From the NCBI RefSeq assembly GCF_019733355.1, contig NZ_JAIHLQ010000016.1:90372-154371 (forward strand): a stretch of DNA of 64,000 nt. Direction: 5' to 3'. Numbering within the stretch: the first letter of the stretch is position 1; each line of letters begins with the position of its first letter. The DNA comes from Pseudomonas baetica (lineage in GTDB: Bacteria; Pseudomonadota; Gammaproteobacteria; Pseudomonadales; Pseudomonadaceae). The position numbers and the translations under genes were made by a program. Under the pieces are notes generated by a model. That model did no database searches, was not told where the DNA came from, and worked only from the letters and a program-made list of their open reading frames with translations. This document shows positions 36,120 to 45,012 of the stretch, piece by piece.

Positions 36120-36160
36120 CAATAACGCGCTTGGCACAATCCGAGGCGAGCGCGTTATTG
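36120..36160. promoter_or_regulatory. Long inverted repeat in the leader of arnT2
   Basis: CAATAACGCGCT (36120-36131) and AGCGCGTTATTG (36149-36160): 12-base perfect arms, 17-base loop, ending 35 bases before the arnT2 ATG. On the RNA it forms a stem near the ribosome binding site; on DNA it could be a wide operator. It is not a REP. Confidence 0.55.
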
Positions 36161-36360
36161 GTGGATGAATGCAAGTAAGTTAAGTCCGACAGACATTTCC
36201 TGTATTCAGCGAACTTTTCTGCTTCCAGCACAAAGTTCGCCTTGCTAAGACAAGCTTAAAAAGCTCGAATGTCCAGCGTTCAAATATGTACGAAATCAAT
36301 TATTACAAAGTAAGGGGCAAGTCGGAGAGACGTTCATTTTTGCTGCAGTCATTGATCGGT

Positions 36361-37026
36361 TTATTGCTGGGCGATTTTCGACCACGCGTTTTCATTCAAA
36401 ATGCCCAAGACTTTAAGTTCGCCTTGGGGGTCTATGCGTACCAACAATGCACTGCCGTATTGAGCTGTCACCGCGTGGGGGTAACCGGTCTGCTTTTCAA
36501 AATCGCTGATGCAGCCGCTGTGGGTGATCAGCACCAGGTTATGACGTGCCGTCTTGTGCGCCACGACGTCATTGCGCATCGTCGGCCCACACACCTCCAG
36601 CCAGTCCTGAGTGATGGCGTCCTGGCCGAACATGGAGTGAGCGGTTTGAGCGGTACGGGTGAGCGGGCTGCTGAACACTTCGGCCTGTTTCATGCCCAGC
36701 CGCACGAACCCTTGTCCGACGGCAACAGCCGCGTCACGTCCTACCTGAGTAATGCCGTCTGCCGGCCCCAGGCAAAGGTTGGTTGACCGGTCACACCGTT
36801 CGGTATGTCGCACCAATGCGACAACTTCTCCAGCCTGCCAGGCTTTCATCCATTCGGCGGTGACGGTGCTTGCGGCGTTGCCCAAATCCTTTGGGGAACG
36901 CTGCGACCAGACAAAACCGCTGACCAACGCGGTGACCAGCACCAGGCCAAAAGCCGTTAGCAAGAGACGCAGACGGGGAAAACGCCATTGTTTGGCAGAT
37001 TTTTTTAGTTGTAATGACTCAATCAA
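36361..37026 (-). CDS. ais: Ais/PmrG-like histidine phosphatase (LPS core heptose phosphatase family)
   Basis: 221 residues. One N-terminal hydrophobic segment (about 23-45) exports or anchors it. Motif VRHTERCDRSTNLCL at about 72-86 closely matches E. coli Ais (RHAERCDRSTNQCL as I recall); the second phosphatase His is in ITHSGC. Family role: removal of phosphate from LPS core heptose II in the periplasm. TTG start at 37026 with AGGGG about 8 bases upstream; no better ATG exists. Upstream of arnT2 on the same strand, separated by 275 bases. Confidence 0.8.
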   Translation of the reverse strand: MIESLQLKKSAKQWRFPRLRLLLTAFGLVLVTALVSGFVWSQRSPKDLGNAASTVTAEWMKAWQAGEVVALVRHTERCDRSTNLCLGPADGITQVGRDAAVAVGQGFVRLGMKQAEVFSSPLTRTAQTAHSMFGQDAITQDWLEVCGPTMRNDVVAHKTARHNLVLITHSGCISDFEKQTGYPHAVTAQYGSALLVRIDPQGELKVLGILNENAWSKIAQQ

Positions 37027-37353
37027 GTTACTGCCCCTTGTTTAGATACTTGAAGTCTCGCTGGTGCAATGGAGGGATGACGATTAAACCAGCTTCACGA
37101 TTGTTTACTTGAATGGAGGCTGAACATTGCGCTGATGATCATGGCGGTGTGGTGAAGAACATGTGAAAAATTTGCGAGCGCATCAGCAAACAAACTAAAA
37201 CGGCTATTTGATAACCAGACTCAATTGCTGTTTTATTCGTGAAGCCCCCTTAACAAAAGTTGCCAGTGCCGGTAAAGCTGCAAGCATGAACACAACCGTG
37301 CAGCGCCCTTTTTTTGCGATTGAACTGAGCAGTCGTGGAGTCATTTCTACCCA
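37027..37353. other. 327-base divergent region between ais and the sensor kinase
   Basis: Relatively AT-rich, with no open frame worth naming. It must carry promoters for the Ais-like gene (left) and the kinase (right). I found no convincing PmrA direct repeat: CTTAACAAAAG near 37248 is only a half-site. No response regulator gene is hidden here. Confidence 0.6.
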
Positions 37354-38658
37354 ATGGACTTTAAGCAAAGCCTCACCAAACGGATTGTGGTCGTCTTCGC
37401 CTCGATGAGCGCCCTGGTCGCCGGTGTGTTTGCGCTAGGGATTGTCGCCACCGTGCACGTGGTCGAGCGCAATTTGACCCGTACCACGCTCGGCGGAGGG
37501 TTGCACCGGTTACTGGCGATGGATGACATCAGCCACTGGAACCATAAACCTGAAAAAAGTGAGCTGTTTTTTTTCGAGGGCGGACGAGGGGCCATGGCGC
37601 TCACCGCGCAACTGGCAGCATTGCCTTTGGGCTTTCAGGAGATCCAATTTGACGGTGATGACTTCTACGCGATGGTGGAAGCTGTTGGCGGGCGAAAATA
37701 CGTACTGTTGCGGGACCAGGAAAACCTTGAGCAGCGCGAGCGATTGCTGTTCATTGTGGTGATTGTCGGTTTCATGCTCAGCGTGTTGCTGGCCATTGGG
37801 CTGGGCCGTCTACTGGCGCGGCGGGTCATGGCCCCGGTGATCCGTCTGGCGAACCAGGTCAGGCATCGCGACCAACTCATTGAACTGGCTCCGCCTCTGC
37901 ATCCGGACTACGCCGCTGACGAAGTCGGCGAACTGGCGTTGTCGTTCGATCAGACGCTGGGCCGGTTAAGGCAAACACTGAGCCGGGAGAAACTCTTCAC
38001 CAGCGATGTCAGCCACGAATTGCGCACACCGCTGATGGTGCTCGCCAGTTCCTGTGAACTGTTGCTGGCCAACCCTTCACTGGACGCGCGCTCCTCGGCG
38101 CAAGTCAACCGCATCGCCCGGGCCAGCGACGAAATGCGCCAGTTGGTCGAGACATTCTTGCTGCTGGCCCGCAAGCAACAGGAAGCCGGCACTGAATCTG
38201 CCTGCTCGCTCAGGGAGGTCGCCGATGCTTTGGTTGAAGTCTGGGGGCGGCTGATTCGTGAAAAGGGCCTGGAATTTATCTACGACGCGCAACACGCAGG
38301 AACGGCGCTCTACAACCTGACCTTTGTGCAGTCGGTCATGGGCAATCTGTTGCGCAACGCCTGGCACTACACCGATCAAGGGTTTGTCCGCCTGACCCTC
38401 CACGAAAACAGCTTTGTGGTCGAGGACAGCGGCATCGGTATCCCCGAGGAGCAACACCATGCGATGTTCCAGCCATTCGTGCGCGGCGATGAGCAGCGTG
38501 GAGAGGGCCTCGGCTTGGGGCTTTCATTGGTGCAGAGAATCTGTAACCAGCAGCATTGGCAGGTGCAACTCACCAGCCGTGAGCCCAACGGTTGTCGTTT
38601 TACCGTGACGCTGACTCAAGAAGAAGCTGGGCACCTGTGCGGATCGCCAGCGGTCTGA
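37354..38658 (+). CDS. Orphan membrane sensor histidine kinase
   Basis: 434 residues. TM1 at about 10-35, periplasmic domain about 36-130, TM2 about 131-155, HAMP-like linker, HisKA with phospho-acceptor H221 (DVSHELRTPL), N box with N335, G1 DSGIGI 358-363 and G2 GLGLGL about 385-390. The kinase looks active. No response regulator gene is beside it, which is unusual for this class. Divergent from the Ais-like and arnT2 genes, so LPS or cationic-peptide sensing is a reasonable guess. Its ribosome binding site is weak (GGAG 13 bases upstream). The 3' end overlaps pqiC by 43 bases, tail to tail. Confidence 0.85.
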   Translation: MDFKQSLTKRIVVVFASMSALVAGVFALGIVATVHVVERNLTRTTLGGGLHRLLAMDDISHWNHKPEKSELFFFEGGRGAMALTAQLAALPLGFQEIQFDGDDFYAMVEAVGGRKYVLLRDQENLEQRERLLFIVVIVGFMLSVLLAIGLGRLLARRVMAPVIRLANQVRHRDQLIELAPPLHPDYAADEVGELALSFDQTLGRLRQTLSREKLFTSDVSHELRTPLMVLASSCELLLANPSLDARSSAQVNRIARASDEMRQLVETFLLLARKQQEAGTESACSLREVADALVEVWGRLIREKGLEFIYDAQHAGTALYNLTFVQSVMGNLLRNAWHYTDQGFVRLTLHENSFVVEDSGIGIPEEQHHAMFQPFVRGDEQRGEGLGLGLSLVQRICNQQHWQVQLTSREPNGCRFTVTLTQEEAGHLCGSPAV

Positions 38659-39167
38659 CTGATCAGGGCAGCCAGACGTTTGACGTTGTTCTGCTGGGCC
38701 GAGACCAGTTCATCGATACTCGGGCCTGACGGCGTTTGCAGCGTGGAACGGCAGGTCAACAGGCCGTTGTCGGTATCGCCGAGCGGCCGCAGTCGCCATG
38801 TTGCATCGATCAACGCGTACTGGCCGGGAATCGAGTCGAAGCGTTGTACATCGATACGCACCGAGACAGTGCCCCGCCCGCTGGTGTTGCTCAGTTGGTC
38901 GGTCAAGGCACTGCGCAACTCATCCGCCAGACTCGCGCCCCACCAGTGGGTTTCCAGAATCGCCAGGCCGCTGCTGCCCTCGCGGACGACAATTTGCGGA
39001 CGATCCACCTGGGGCGGCACGGTGATCCCTTCAATCGGGATTTGTGTGCCCGCCCGGTGACTACCGGGTTGCACCGGCGTCAGGGTGTGAAAGCTGATCG
39101 GGTCGCTGCGGCAAGCACCCAGCAACATGAACGCAGCGAGCACGGTGATCTTCAGCGGTAAAGCCAT
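38616..39167 (-). CDS. pqiC: PqiC-like outer-membrane lipoprotein
   Basis: 183 residues. Signal peptide with lipobox LLGAC (Cys at about 19). The rest fits the ABC-type transport auxiliary component family (YmbA/PqiC). Known role in E. coli: the PqiABC intermembrane lipid-transport system, where PqiC attaches the PqiB needle to the outer membrane. It lies 16 bases after pqiB. Its C-terminal end overlaps the convergent sensor-kinase gene by 43 bases. Confidence 0.85.
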   Translation of the reverse strand: MALPLKITVLAAFMLLGACRSDPISFHTLTPVQPGSHRAGTQIPIEGITVPPQVDRPQIVVREGSSGLAILETHWWGASLADELRSALTDQLSNTSGRGTVSVRIDVQRFDSIPGQYALIDATWRLRPLGDTDNGLLTCRSTLQTPSGPSIDELVSAQQNNVKRLAALISQTAGDPHRCPASS

Positions 39168-39183
39168 GGGTTAGCTCCTGTGC

Positions 39184-40839
39184 TCAATTGCGTGGCGGTC
39201 CTTTCAGGTCCAGTGGCGCGGCGTTGTCGGGGCGCCCGCGAATCAGCGATTCCGGATGACGGCCCAGATAATCCGACAGCTCACGCAAGGAGCGCGACAT
39301 GCGTGCGAGTTCATCGAGGGTCTGGTTGAGTTTTTCGCGCTGCGGCGAATCTTCGGCCAGGGTCGAGTTGGCGGACTGCAAGGTTTTGCTGACGTCGGCG
39401 AGGGTGGTCTGCACGCCCGGCAGGGTCTTGGCGTTGAACTGGGTCAGACCTTTGCGCAGTTCGACCAGATTGCTGTCCAGGTTGCTGGCGATGCTGCCGA
39501 CCGGGAGTTTGTTGAGCTTGTCGATCATGGCTTCAAGTTTGACCTGTAGCTGTTCGAGGCTGCCGGGAACCGTCGGAATCACCACTGGGCGCTGCGTCGG
39601 ATCAAACGCGACTTTTTCGGCTTTCGGGAAGAAGTCCAGGGCGATGTACAACTGTCCGGTCAGCAGGTTGCCGCTGCGGGCTTGCGCACGCAGGCCCTTG
39701 TCGATGAAGGTGCCGATCAGGCGTATGCCGGCAGCTTCGTCGTCGGGGTTGTGCTTGAAGGTCTTGAGCATTTTTCCGTAGGCCAGACCGAGGCGCTGCG
39801 GGTATATGACAATGCCGACATTCAGCGGGAAGCTGCTTTTGTTTGCGTCGAAATCCAGATTGATCGCCACGACCCGGCCGATCTCTATGCCGAGGAACTC
39901 CACCGGAGCGCCGACCTTGAGCCCGCGCAAGGATTGGTCGAAACGCAAGCTCAGGTATTGCGCTTTGCCGCTGGGTGGGGCAAGGGCGGTTTGCTGGTCT
40001 TCGAACAGTTCGAAGTTTTTGTCATCGGTCGCGGCAACGTCGTTGGGGCTGTAGTCCGGCGCACGGAAGGCAATACCACCGACCAGCATCGACGATAACG
40101 ATTCGGTCTTTAACTGAAAACCGTTGGCGCCGACGCTGACGTCAATACCGCTCGCGTTCCAGAAACGGGTGTTTTCGGTGACAAAAGCATCGTTGGGCGC
40201 ATGAATGAAGACTTCGATGTCCACGCCCTTGCCGTCAGATGCCAGTGCGTAGCTGACGACCTGACCGACCGGGATCTTGCGGTAGTAGATCGGCGAGCCG
40301 ATGTCCAGCGAACCGAGATCCGGGGCGTGCAACATGAAGCGCTTGCCGGGTTCGCCATAGGTGATCGGTGGTGGGTTTTCCAGACCTTTGAAGTGTTTGG
40401 CTCGGGTGTTGGACTGGCCGATATCGGCACCAATGTAGTCGCCGGAAAGCAGGGTATCGATACCCGACACACCGCCGGCCCCAATACGCGGGCGCACCAC
40501 CCAGAACTGGGAGTCTTCGCGGGTGAAGGATTCGGCACGCTTGGCCAGTTTGATGGTGGCGTTGACGCTTTTCTGGTCATCGCTCAGTTCGACATCGGTC
40601 ACCTGACCGATCACCACGTTGCGGTATTTGACCTCGGTCTTGTTGGCCACCAGGCCGCTGCCGGTCTTGAAGTTGACGGCGATGGTCGGCCCTTCCTGCA
40701 GAAGGTTGTGCACCACCAGCGAAATCCCCACCAGCACCGCAACGATTGGCACGATCCAGACCAATGACACACTGAAGCGTCGGGTCTTTATCGGCGGCTG
40801 GCCTGGTGCTCGCGGCTCGTCGGTGGCTGACGACTTCAT
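39184..40839 (-). CDS. pqiB: PqiB, three-MCE-domain intermembrane transport protein
   Basis: 551 residues. Single N-terminal helix (about 25-46), then three MCE domains beginning near TIAVNFKTG, the IYYRKIPVG segment and LSLRFDQSLRG, then a long helical tail (about 425-530) rich in heptad-type leucines, as in the PqiB needle. Family role: periplasm-spanning lipid conduit. Only pqiC follows; no pqiA-type membrane gene is adjacent, the upstream neighbour being a putrescine oxidase gene 105 bases away. Confidence 0.9.
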   Translation of the reverse strand: MKSSATDEPRAPGQPPIKTRRFSVSLVWIVPIVAVLVGISLVVHNLLQEGPTIAVNFKTGSGLVANKTEVKYRNVVIGQVTDVELSDDQKSVNATIKLAKRAESFTREDSQFWVVRPRIGAGGVSGIDTLLSGDYIGADIGQSNTRAKHFKGLENPPPITYGEPGKRFMLHAPDLGSLDIGSPIYYRKIPVGQVVSYALASDGKGVDIEVFIHAPNDAFVTENTRFWNASGIDVSVGANGFQLKTESLSSMLVGGIAFRAPDYSPNDVAATDDKNFELFEDQQTALAPPSGKAQYLSLRFDQSLRGLKVGAPVEFLGIEIGRVVAINLDFDANKSSFPLNVGIVIYPQRLGLAYGKMLKTFKHNPDDEAAGIRLIGTFIDKGLRAQARSGNLLTGQLYIALDFFPKAEKVAFDPTQRPVVIPTVPGSLEQLQVKLEAMIDKLNKLPVGSIASNLDSNLVELRKGLTQFNAKTLPGVQTTLADVSKTLQSANSTLAEDSPQREKLNQTLDELARMSRSLRELSDYLGRHPESLIRGRPDNAAPLDLKGPPRN

Positions 40840-40944
40840 CCGTGTCCTCCTTCAATAATTGGGCACTGAGCGTCAGGAACGCAAAAGCACTTCATCAATA
40901 TAGAAGTGCTTGGCGATAGAGCAAATGTGCGGAAGGGAAAGACC

Positions 40945-42246
40945 TCAGCCGAGCATCTCGCGTAACCGATACCAGAACATTCCCAGTGCCAGCAGCGGCG
41001 AACGCAAGGCCGGGCCGCCGGGGAAGGTCATGTGCGGCACGCCGCTGAACACGTCCATGCCTTGGCTGTGACCGGCATGAATCGCCTCGCCGAGCAGTTT
41101 CGCGCACCAGTGGGTGACGTTCAGGCCATGGCCAGAATACCCTTGGGCGTAGAACACGTTTGGGTGCTGCTTGAGTCGGCCAACCTGCGGGAAGCGGTTG
41201 GCGGTGATGCCGATTTTGCCGCCCCACTGATATTCGACGCGCACGTCCGCCAGTTGCGGGAAGACCTTGAGCATCTTCGGCCGCATGTAGGCGGCGATGT
41301 CCGCCGGATCGCGTCCGGAATAATGGCAAGCACCGCCGAACAGCAGGCGCCGGTCCGCCGAGAGACGGTAGTAATCAAGCCCGACCTTCTGGTCGCACAG
41401 CGCAAAATTGTTCGGGATCAGTTGCGCAGCACGTTCCTCGGACAACGGTTCGGTGGCGATGATGTAACTGCCCGCCGGCAGCACTTTGCCGCTGAGCTGT
41501 TTTTCGAGCTCATCCAGGTGCGCGTTGCAACCGAGTACCAGGCTGCCGGCACGTACGGTGCCGGTGGCGCAACGCACTTGCACGGTTGTGCCGTGAATGA
41601 TTTCCAGCACCGGACTCTGCTCGAAGATGCGCACGCCGAGGGACGCGGCCAACCGCGCTTCGCCCTGCACAAGATCAAGCGGATGCAGGTGACCTGAGCC
41701 CATGTCGATCAGACCGCCCGCATAGCCTTCGGCGTTGACCACTTGCTGGCGGATCTGCTCGGGGCCGACCAACCGGGTTTCATGGGCGTAACCGAGTTCG
41801 GCGAGGCCAACGTGTTCGTCCCTGAAGGCAGCAAATTGCGCGGCCGTGTTGGCCAGCTCACAGAAGCCCCAGTGCAGATCGCAATCGATGCTGTTGTCGC
41901 CGATGCGCTGGCGCACCAGCTCCACTGAATCGATGCCGGAGCGCTGCAAGTAGCGCACGCCTTCCTGACCGACATAACGGGCGAAACCTTCCACGTCATG
42001 GCCGATCCCGCGAATCAACTGACCGCCATTGCGCCCGCTGGCGCCCCAGCCAATGCGCCGGGCTTCGATCAGGATCACCGAGAGTCCGCGCTGCGCCAGT
42101 TCGATGGCGGTATTGACCCCGGTGAACCCGCCGCCGATCACGCAGACATCGGCACTCAGATCACTGTCCAGTATCGGGTAGGGCGTGGTCGCCCGCGCTG
42201 AAGCGGCGTAATAGGAGCGGGCGTGTTCTTGGCTGTACTGATTCAT
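40945..42246 (-). CDS. puuB: FAD-dependent gamma-glutamylputrescine oxidoreductase-like protein
   Basis: 433 residues of the DAO family. N-terminal FAD motif GGGFTG at 38-43 with the ribose-binding acidic residue E61, then GWGASGRNGGQ near 70, typical of PuuB-like oxidases. Reaction by family: oxidation of gamma-glutamylputrescine to the aldehyde. Overlaps the upstream periplasmic binding protein gene by four bases, so the two are coupled. Glutamine-synthetase-like PuuA is encoded just upstream on the same strand. Confidence 0.85.
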   Translation of the reverse strand: MNQYSQEHARSYYAASARATTPYPILDSDLSADVCVIGGGFTGVNTAIELAQRGLSVILIEARRIGWGASGRNGGQLIRGIGHDVEGFARYVGQEGVRYLQRSGIDSVELVRQRIGDNSIDCDLHWGFCELANTAAQFAAFRDEHVGLAELGYAHETRLVGPEQIRQQVVNAEGYAGGLIDMGSGHLHPLDLVQGEARLAASLGVRIFEQSPVLEIIHGTTVQVRCATGTVRAGSLVLGCNAHLDELEKQLSGKVLPAGSYIIATEPLSEERAAQLIPNNFALCDQKVGLDYYRLSADRRLLFGGACHYSGRDPADIAAYMRPKMLKVFPQLADVRVEYQWGGKIGITANRFPQVGRLKQHPNVFYAQGYSGHGLNVTHWCAKLLGEAIHAGHSQGMDVFSGVPHMTFPGGPALRSPLLALGMFWYRLREMLG

Positions 42247-43331
42247 TTGTTGGACTTCACTTTGCTCCAGGAGCGGGTCATCAGACGCATGATCGCCTGG
42301 GGCGGGGTAGAGGAGATGTAGAGTTTGTCGAGCACGGCCTGCGAGGGATAAACCTCAGGGTTGTTGACCAAGTCCTGATCCATGTATTGCTTGGCGGCCG
42401 GGTTCGGGTTGGCGTAACCGACCGAAGTGCTGACTTTGGCGATCACTTGCGGATCGAGCAGGTAATTGATGAAGGCGTGGGCTTCTTTCGGGTTGCTGGC
42501 GTCTGCCGGGATGGCTAGCAGGTCGAACCACAGGTTGGCGCCTTCTTTGGGAATGGCGTAGGCGATGTTCACGCCGTTCTTGGCTTCTTTGGCGCGGTTG
42601 GCAGCCTGGAACACGTCGCCGGAGTAACCGAAGGCTACACAGATGTCGCCGTTGGCCAGGTCCGAGACGTATTTCGATGAGTGGAAATAGGTGATGTAAG
42701 GGCGAACGCTCAGCAGCTTCGCTTCAGCCTTTTTAAAGTCTTTCGGGTTTTCACTACGAGGGTCCATGCCCATGTAGTTGAGTACGGCGGGGAAAACTTC
42801 GTCGGCCGAGTCCATCATCGACACGCCGCACTGGCTGAGTTTTTTCATGTTCTCAGGCTCGAACAGCACGGCCCAGGAGTCGATGTGATCGATGCCCAAG
42901 ACCTGCTTGACCTTGTCGACGTTGTAACCGATACCGTTGGTGCCCCACAGGTAAGGCACTGAGTGCAAGTTACCGGGATCGTTCTTTTCCAGCAGCTTGA
43001 GTAATTTCGGGTCGATGTTCTTCCAGTTCGGCAACTGCGAACGATCCAGTTTGAGAAAGGCGCCGGCCTTCACCTGACGGGCGAGGAAGTGGTTGGACGG
43101 CACCACAACGTCATAACCGGTACGACCGGCGAGCAGCTTGCCTTCGAGGGTTTCGTTGGAGTCGAAAACGTCGTAGATCACCTTGATTCCGGTCTTGGCC
43201 CGGAAGTCTGCGAGGGTGGTTTCACCGATGTAGTCGGTCCAGTTGTAGACGCTGACCTGGGGTTCGGCGTGGGCCACGGCGCTGAACAGCACGCTCAGAG
43301 CAACCGGGAGTACGGATTTCAATAGACGCAT
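42243..43331 (-). CDS. Periplasmic putrescine/spermidine-binding protein (SpuD/PotF type)
   Basis: 362 residues from ATG 43331; signal peptide ends near AHA-EPQ (about residue 21). YNWTDYIG is the typical first strand of PotF/SpuD. The in-frame extension to 43442 crosses a REP-flanked spacer and is rejected. Captures polyamine for an ABC importer whose permease and ATPase genes are not in this window. Its pairing with the oxidase and PuuA supports putrescine as ligand. Confidence 0.87.
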   Translation of the reverse strand: MRLLKSVLPVALSVLFSAVAHAEPQVSVYNWTDYIGETTLADFRAKTGIKVIYDVFDSNETLEGKLLAGRTGYDVVVPSNHFLARQVKAGAFLKLDRSQLPNWKNIDPKLLKLLEKNDPGNLHSVPYLWGTNGIGYNVDKVKQVLGIDHIDSWAVLFEPENMKKLSQCGVSMMDSADEVFPAVLNYMGMDPRSENPKDFKKAEAKLLSVRPYITYFHSSKYVSDLANGDICVAFGYSGDVFQAANRAKEAKNGVNIAYAIPKEGANLWFDLLAIPADASNPKEAHAFINYLLDPQVIAKVSTSVGYANPNPAAKQYMDQDLVNNPEVYPSQAVLDKLYISSTPPQAIMRLMTRSWSKVKSNK

Positions 43332-43383
43332 ATCGACACCTCTTCGAATTATTGGATTTTTCAGGTGGTTCGCTATTTCCCTT

Positions 43384-43471
43384 GTGGGAGGGGGCTTGCT
43401 CCCGAAAGCGTTGGCACTTTCAATATTGGTGTCGACTGACACACCGCTTTCGGGAGCAAGCCCCCTCCCAC
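43384..43471. repeat. REP pair (inverted), GGGAGCAAGCCC flavour
   Basis: GTGGGAGGGGGCTTGCTCCC at 43384-43403 and facing GGGAGCAAGCCCCCTCCCAC at 43452-43471, exact inverses across a short spacer. Lies between puuA and the spuD-like gene, both leftward. It is the last REP of the window; none is seen in the remaining 20 kb. Confidence 0.88.
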
Positions 43472-43491
43472 AGAGGATTTGTGGAATGGGC

Positions 43492-44850
43492 TTAAACGCT
43501 CATCATCAGGAACTCACGCTCCCACGAGCTGATCACGCGCTTGAAGTTTTCATGCTCGGCACGTTTCACCGCGACGTAGCCGCGTACGAATTTGTCGCCC
43601 AGGTAGTGCGCAACGGTCTCGCACTCTTCCATTTGCGTCAGGGCTTCTTCGATGGTGATTGGCAGGCGCAGATTGCGGCGTTCGTAGGCGCGGCCTTGTA
43701 CCGCAGCGCTAGGCTCGATGCCCTCGACCATGCCGATGTAACCGCAGAGCAGACTCGCGGCAATTGCCAGGTACGGGTTGGCATCGGCACCCGGCAGGCG
43801 GTTTTCAACGCGCATGGCTTGCGGGCTGGAGGTCGGCACACGCAAACCAACGGTGCGGTTCTCTTCGCCCCATTCGACGTTGACCGGTGCCGAGGTGTCC
43901 GGCAGGAAACGGCGGAACGAGTTCACATTGGGGGCGAACATCGGCAGCACTTTAGGGATGTACTTCTGCAAACCGCCGATGTAATGCAGGAACAACTCGC
44001 TCATTTGCCCATCGGCGGTGGCGAAGATCGGCTGGCCGGTGGCGATGTCCACCACACTTTGGTGGATGTGCATGGCGCTGCCCGGTTCGTCACCAATGGG
44101 CTTGGCCATGAACGTCGCCGCGACGTTGTGCTTGAGCGCCGCCTCACGCATGGTTCGTTTGAACACGGTGATCTGGTCGGCCAGATCCAGGGCGTCGCCG
44201 TGACGGAAGTTGATTTCCATCTGCGCCGGGCCGTCTTCGTGGATCAGCGTGTCGAGGTCCAGACCTTGCAGTTCGCACCAGTCATAGACGTCTTCGAACA
44301 GCGGATCGAATTCGTTGGCCGCATCGATGGAGAACGACTGCCGGCCACTTTCAGCGCGGCCCGAACGACCCAGCGGTGCCTTGAGCGGCAAGTCCGGGTC
44401 TTCGCAACGCTGGGTCAGGTAGAACTCCATTTCCGGCGCCACAATCGGCTTCCAGCCTTTGTCGGTATACAGCTGCAAGACTTTCTTCAGCACGTTGCGC
44501 GGCGACAGTTCGATCGGGTTGCCGAACTTGTCGAAGGTGTCGTGGATGACGATGGCCGTCGGCTCGATGGCCCATGGAATCACGTAGACCGCATCGCTCA
44601 CCGGTTTGCAGATCATGTCGATGTCGGCCGGGTCGAGCAGGTCGTAGTAAATGTCGTCGTCGACAAAATCCCCGGTTACCGTTTGCAGCAGCACACTCTC
44701 CGGCAGTCGCATGCCTCGCTCCTGGAGGAACTTGTTGGTCGGTGCGATCTTGCCGCGGGCGATGCCGGTCAGGTCGCTGACCACACATTCAACTTCGGTA
44801 ATCTTGTGATCTTTCAGCCAAGTGAACAGCTGATCGAAAGGGGCATTCAT
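43492..44850 (-). CDS. puuA: Gamma-glutamylputrescine synthetase (glutamine synthetase fold)
   Basis: 452 residues from ATG 44850 (AGG 6 bases upstream). Contains GS-fold metal and ATP segments: EMEFYL near 150, GPAQMEINFRHGDALDLADQ, and MHIHQSV. Family reaction: glutamate + putrescine + ATP to gamma-glutamylputrescine, the first step of the Puu pathway (SpuI/SpuB in pseudomonads). It faces a divergent AraC gene; a perfect palindrome lies between them. Confidence 0.9.
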   Translation of the reverse strand: MNAPFDQLFTWLKDHKITEVECVVSDLTGIARGKIAPTNKFLQERGMRLPESVLLQTVTGDFVDDDIYYDLLDPADIDMICKPVSDAVYVIPWAIEPTAIVIHDTFDKFGNPIELSPRNVLKKVLQLYTDKGWKPIVAPEMEFYLTQRCEDPDLPLKAPLGRSGRAESGRQSFSIDAANEFDPLFEDVYDWCELQGLDLDTLIHEDGPAQMEINFRHGDALDLADQITVFKRTMREAALKHNVAATFMAKPIGDEPGSAMHIHQSVVDIATGQPIFATADGQMSELFLHYIGGLQKYIPKVLPMFAPNVNSFRRFLPDTSAPVNVEWGEENRTVGLRVPTSSPQAMRVENRLPGADANPYLAIAASLLCGYIGMVEGIEPSAAVQGRAYERRNLRLPITIEEALTQMEECETVAHYLGDKFVRGYVAVKRAEHENFKRVISSWEREFLMMSV

Positions 44851-44982
44851 AAAGACCTCGTTATTGGTTTTATAGACGCCGGGGAGGGCGGGTTTCATCT
44901 TCCGCCCCTTCCCCTGTGGCGCATTGACGACTATCTTGGGCGAGCTTTGCGGTTCCATCTATCCACTTTAAGCAGCACCAAA

Positions 44983-45001
44983 GCGCACCAAAAGAGTGCG
45001 C
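44983..45001. promoter_or_regulatory. Palindrome between puuA and the AraC gene, candidate operator
   Basis: GCGCAC-CAAAAGA-GTGCGC, perfect 6-base arms, ending 12 bases before the AraC start and 133 before puuA. Could be an autoregulatory site. The same GCGCAC/GTGCGC arms recur at 45954-45970 after the AraC gene. Confidence 0.45.
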
Positions 45002-45012
45002 AAGGTCACCCC

